Shown here piece after piece: positions 29,961-32,000 of a stretch of DNA of 32,000 bases. The stretch is from an uncultured Eubacteriales bacterium (lineage in GTDB: Bacteria > Bacillota > Clostridia > Christensenellales > Aristaeellaceae). Positions within the stretch are counted from its first letter, which is position 1. Each line of letters starts with the position of its first letter. The DNA lies in contig CACYTF010000038.1 in NCBI GenBank assembly GCA_902777335.1, forward strand, positions 1 to 32,000, read 5' to 3'. Below the pieces are notes generated by a model. That model worked only from the letters and a program-made list of their open reading frames with translations. It did no database searches and was not told where the DNA came from. The translations under genes were made by a program, and so were the position numbers.

Positions 29961-31802
29961 TCAGAGCTTCTCAAAGTCCGCCGCGCCGTGCTTGCACAGG
30001 GGGCAGACGAAGTCCGGGGGCAGCTCCTCGCCCTCGTACACGTACCCGCAGATCTTGCAGACCCAGCCGACCTTCTTCTCGGCGGGCTTCTGCGGCTTGG
30101 GCTTGATGTGGTCGAAGTAGTAGGCGTAGGTCACCGACGGCGCGCCGGAGAGCACCTGGGCCTCGGTCACGTCGGCGATAAACAGCGTGTGGGTGCCCAG
30201 ATCGCGGGCCTCGACCACCTTGCCGGACAGGAACGCGTTGGTGCAGCCGGTGATGAAGATCAGGCCGTTGCGGCTGCGGGGAAAGCCGCTGCCGGGGAAC
30301 TTATCCGTGTCGCGGCCGCTTTGAAAGCCGTAGTATTTGAAGATGTCAAAGGGCGCGTCGTTGGTCAGTATCGACACGTTGAACAGGCCCGTCTTCAGGA
30401 TCATGTCGTGGGTCAGGTTCTTCTTGTTCACGGTGACGCTGATGCGCAGCGGTGTGTCGGTCAGCTGGGCGGCGGTGTTGACGATGCAGCCGTTGTCCTT
30501 GTCGCCGTCCTTCGCGGTCAGCACGAACAGGCCGTAGGACAGCTTGAACATGGCGTTGGGCTCCACCGGCTGGGCGGCGGCGTGCTCGATGGCGGTGGGC
30601 CTGGGCAGCGTGTCCACGATGGCGGCCACCAGCTCGTCCAGCTCGGCCATCTGGCTCTCCTTCAGCGCGGACTTGAGGGTCAGGCCGTGCTCCAGTATCG
30701 TCGTGTTCTTCAGCCGCCCCAGCAGCTCGCGCATCAGGCCGCCGGAGGTGGGGGCCCAGCTGCCGTTCTCGACGATGGCGATGGTGCGGTTCTGCAGGTT
30801 GTGGGCCACGATGTCGTGCAGCGCGTTCTCCATGTTCACGAAGATGCCGGCGTTATAGGTCGTGGACGCGAACACGATGTGGCTGACCCGGAAAGCCTCG
30901 GACACGATCACCGACGGGTGGGTGACGGACACGTCGTACATCTTCACGTTGCGCACGCCGGCGTCCGCCAGCTTGGCCGCGATGATGTCCGCCGCGTTCT
31001 CGGTGTGGCCGTACACGGAGGCGTAGGCGATGATCACGCCGTCCTCCTCGGGGGTGTAGGTGCTCCACTTCTGGTACTTGTCGATGAACCAGCCGATGTC
31101 CCTGCGCCATACGGGGCCGTGCAGCGGGCAGATCAGCTTGATGTCCAGCGCTGCGGCCTTCTTAAGAAGCGCCTGCACCTGGTTGCCGTACTTGCCGACG
31201 ATGTTGGTGTAGTAGCGCCGGGCGTCGTCCAGGTGTTCGGCCTCGAAGTTCAACTCGTCCGCGAAGATGTTGCCGTTCAGCGCGCCGAAGGTGCCGAAGG
31301 CGTCGGCAGAGAAGAGCACGCCGTCCACGGTGTCGTAGGTCACCATGACCTCCGGCCAGTGCACCATCGGGGCCATCACGAACTTGTAGGTGTGTTTTCC
31401 GGAGGACAGGCTGTCGCCCTCCTTGACCACGTTCACCCGGCTGTCGATGTCGAAGGTGAAGTAGTTCTTGATCATCGCCACCGCCTTGGCGTTGGTGTAG
31501 ATCCGAACGCCCGGGTAGCGCAGCACCAGCTCGCTGAGCGTGGCGCAATGGTCCGGCTCCATGTGGTTGACCACCAGATAGTCCAGCGGCCTGCCGCCCA
31601 ACAGGTGCGCCAGGTTCTCGAAGAACACCTCGCTGACGCTCTTGTCCACGGTGTCGAACAGCACCGTCTTCTCGTCCAGCGCCAGATAGGCGTTGTAGGA
31701 GACGCCGCCGGGAATCGGGTACACGTTTTCAAACAATGCCAGCCTCCGGTCGCTGCCACCGACCCAGTACAGATCCTGCGTGATTTGCCTGACACAATGC
31801 AT
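29961..31802 (-). CDS. Flavodiiron protein fused to flavin reductase and rubredoxin
   Basis: Flavodiiron (A-type flavo-) proteins reduce O2 to water or NO to N2O and protect anaerobes. The 613-residue product has four domains. A metallo-beta-lactamase-like diiron domain (about 1-250) has ligands H80, E82, D84 (NHMEPDH), H148, D167 and H228. A flavodoxin domain (about 255-400) has IIAYASVYGHTENAA. A flavin-reductase-like FMN domain (about 415-565) follows. The C-terminal rubredoxin has CKIC (582-585) and CPLC (600-603). The full electron chain from NAD(P)H through flavin and rubredoxin to the diiron site therefore lies in one chain, similar to the class with added NAD(P)H:flavin oxidoreductase domains, here with rubredoxin last. 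AAGGAGGATG precedes the ATG. Confidence 0.95.
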   Translation of the reverse strand: MHCVRQITQDLYWVGGSDRRLALFENVYPIPGGVSYNAYLALDEKTVLFDTVDKSVSEVFFENLAHLLGGRPLDYLVVNHMEPDHCATLSELVLRYPGVRIYTNAKAVAMIKNYFTFDIDSRVNVVKEGDSLSSGKHTYKFVMAPMVHWPEVMVTYDTVDGVLFSADAFGTFGALNGNIFADELNFEAEHLDDARRYYTNIVGKYGNQVQALLKKAAALDIKLICPLHGPVWRRDIGWFIDKYQKWSTYTPEEDGVIIAYASVYGHTENAADIIAAKLADAGVRNVKMYDVSVTHPSVIVSEAFRVSHIVFASTTYNAGIFVNMENALHDIVAHNLQNRTIAIVENGSWAPTSGGLMRELLGRLKNTTILEHGLTLKSALKESQMAELDELVAAIVDTLPRPTAIEHAAAQPVEPNAMFKLSYGLFVLTAKDGDKDNGCIVNTAAQLTDTPLRISVTVNKKNLTHDMILKTGLFNVSILTNDAPFDIFKYYGFQSGRDTDKFPGSGFPRSRNGLIFITGCTNAFLSGKVVEARDLGTHTLFIADVTEAQVLSGAPSVTYAYYFDHIKPKPQKPAEKKVGWVCKICGYVYEGEELPPDFVCPLCKHGAADFEKL

Positions 31803-31859
31803 TTGCGCATCCTCCTTCTTGGCGCGCGCGCCGACGCGCCGCGCTTAATGGCTGGTTTG

Positions 31860-31888
31860 ATTATAGCATACAATCCGGCTTCTGGCAA
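31860..31888 (-). promoter_or_regulatory. Promoter of the flavodiiron gene
   Basis: On the minus strand TTGCCA (complement of 31883-31888) and TATAAT (complement of 31860-31865) are separated by 17 bases, 58 bases before the start. The leader between them and the ribosome site is rich in GCGC repeats and could fold. Confidence 0.8.
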
Positions 31889-31918
31889 CCGGGCGATTTT
31901 GTTTCAGGGCGACATCAT

Positions 31919-32000
31919 TTACTTGCCAAACAAAGCAACGGTAAGGAAGTCGGGATTCAGGGCGGCCTTAGACATTTTTGCTTTAGCGCTCATTCTACCC
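31919..32000 (-). CDS. C-terminal end of an unrecognised reading frame, cut by the window
   Basis: On the minus strand an open frame enters from the right edge and ends with TAA (complement of 31919-31921). The visible part ends with SKAALNPDFLTVALFGK and includes in-frame ATG codons at 31993 and 31975, so it could be the end of a longer gene or a peptide of about 24 residues. No ribosome site is visible before 31993. I do not recognise it. Confidence 0.35.
   Translation of the reverse strand, partial: GRMSAKAKMSKAALNPDFLTVALFGK

Overview
The window looks like a chromosomal segment of a GC-rich, endospore-lineage Firmicute, most likely an anaerobic (gut-type) member of the Clostridia. The evidence is a Spo0A-type regulator and SpoIIP, Gram-positive style GGAGG ribosome binding sites, sigma-A promoters with 17-base spacers, a four-domain flavodiiron protein with a rubredoxin tail (an anaerobe's O2/NO scavenger), and a Re-citrate-synthase-like enzyme. 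The genus is not determined. No rRNA, phage, transposase gene or CRISPR array was seen, and no gene-free stretch exceeds 300 bases.

Layout. Bases 1-828 (-) hold the N-terminal half of ATP-dependent PEP carboxykinase, cut by the window edge. Bases 938-5829 (-) hold a probable four-gene cell-surface cassette: a secreted L,D-transpeptidase with Ig/FN3-like domains, a small secreted protein, a DHHW/AlgX-like SGNH protein with a very acidic tail, and an MBOAT O-acyltransferase. Divergent from it, 5993-9059 (+) is a tightly overlapping zinc-uptake operon (znuA, a Fur/Zur regulator, znuC, znuB). A hairpin and two tRNA genes (Glu-CTC and Gln-CTG, -) follow.

Bases 9508-9738 encode an HPr-like protein without the phospho-histidine. 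Bases 9894-11147 encode a stand-alone DUF4143-type AAA ATPase. Bases 11170-12320 (-) are an Rrf2 regulator translationally coupled to a YdcF-like membrane protein. Bases 12531-14900 (-) encode a large nucleotidyltransferase/phosphohexomutase fusion whose mutase half has lost its catalytic serine motif. Bases 15076-16360 (+) carry gpsA and a small conserved-looking gene.

Bases 16534-21834 (+) form a 2-oxoglutarate (glutamate precursor) operon: a Re-citrate/homocitrate-synthase-family enzyme, an FCD-type GntR regulator, aconitase and isocitrate dehydrogenase. A palindrome overlaps the operon promoter. A small AT-rich inverted-repeat element lies between the aconitase and dehydrogenase genes. 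Bases 21999-23674 (+) encode an ECF sigma factor and a membrane protein with two cysteine modules.

Bases 23775-25799 (-) encode a eukaryote-like GH13_8 glycogen branching enzyme, followed by the Spo0A-like regulator and SpoIIP (-). An RpiR regulator with a BaiN/HI0933-type flavoprotein (+) comes next, then the flavodiiron protein (-). The right edge carries the end of an unrecognised reading frame.

Striking general traits are a set of very long, perfect hairpins (15-32 bp stems, mostly without U tracts) at gene ends and a strong preference for writing Ile-Leu as ATA-CTN.
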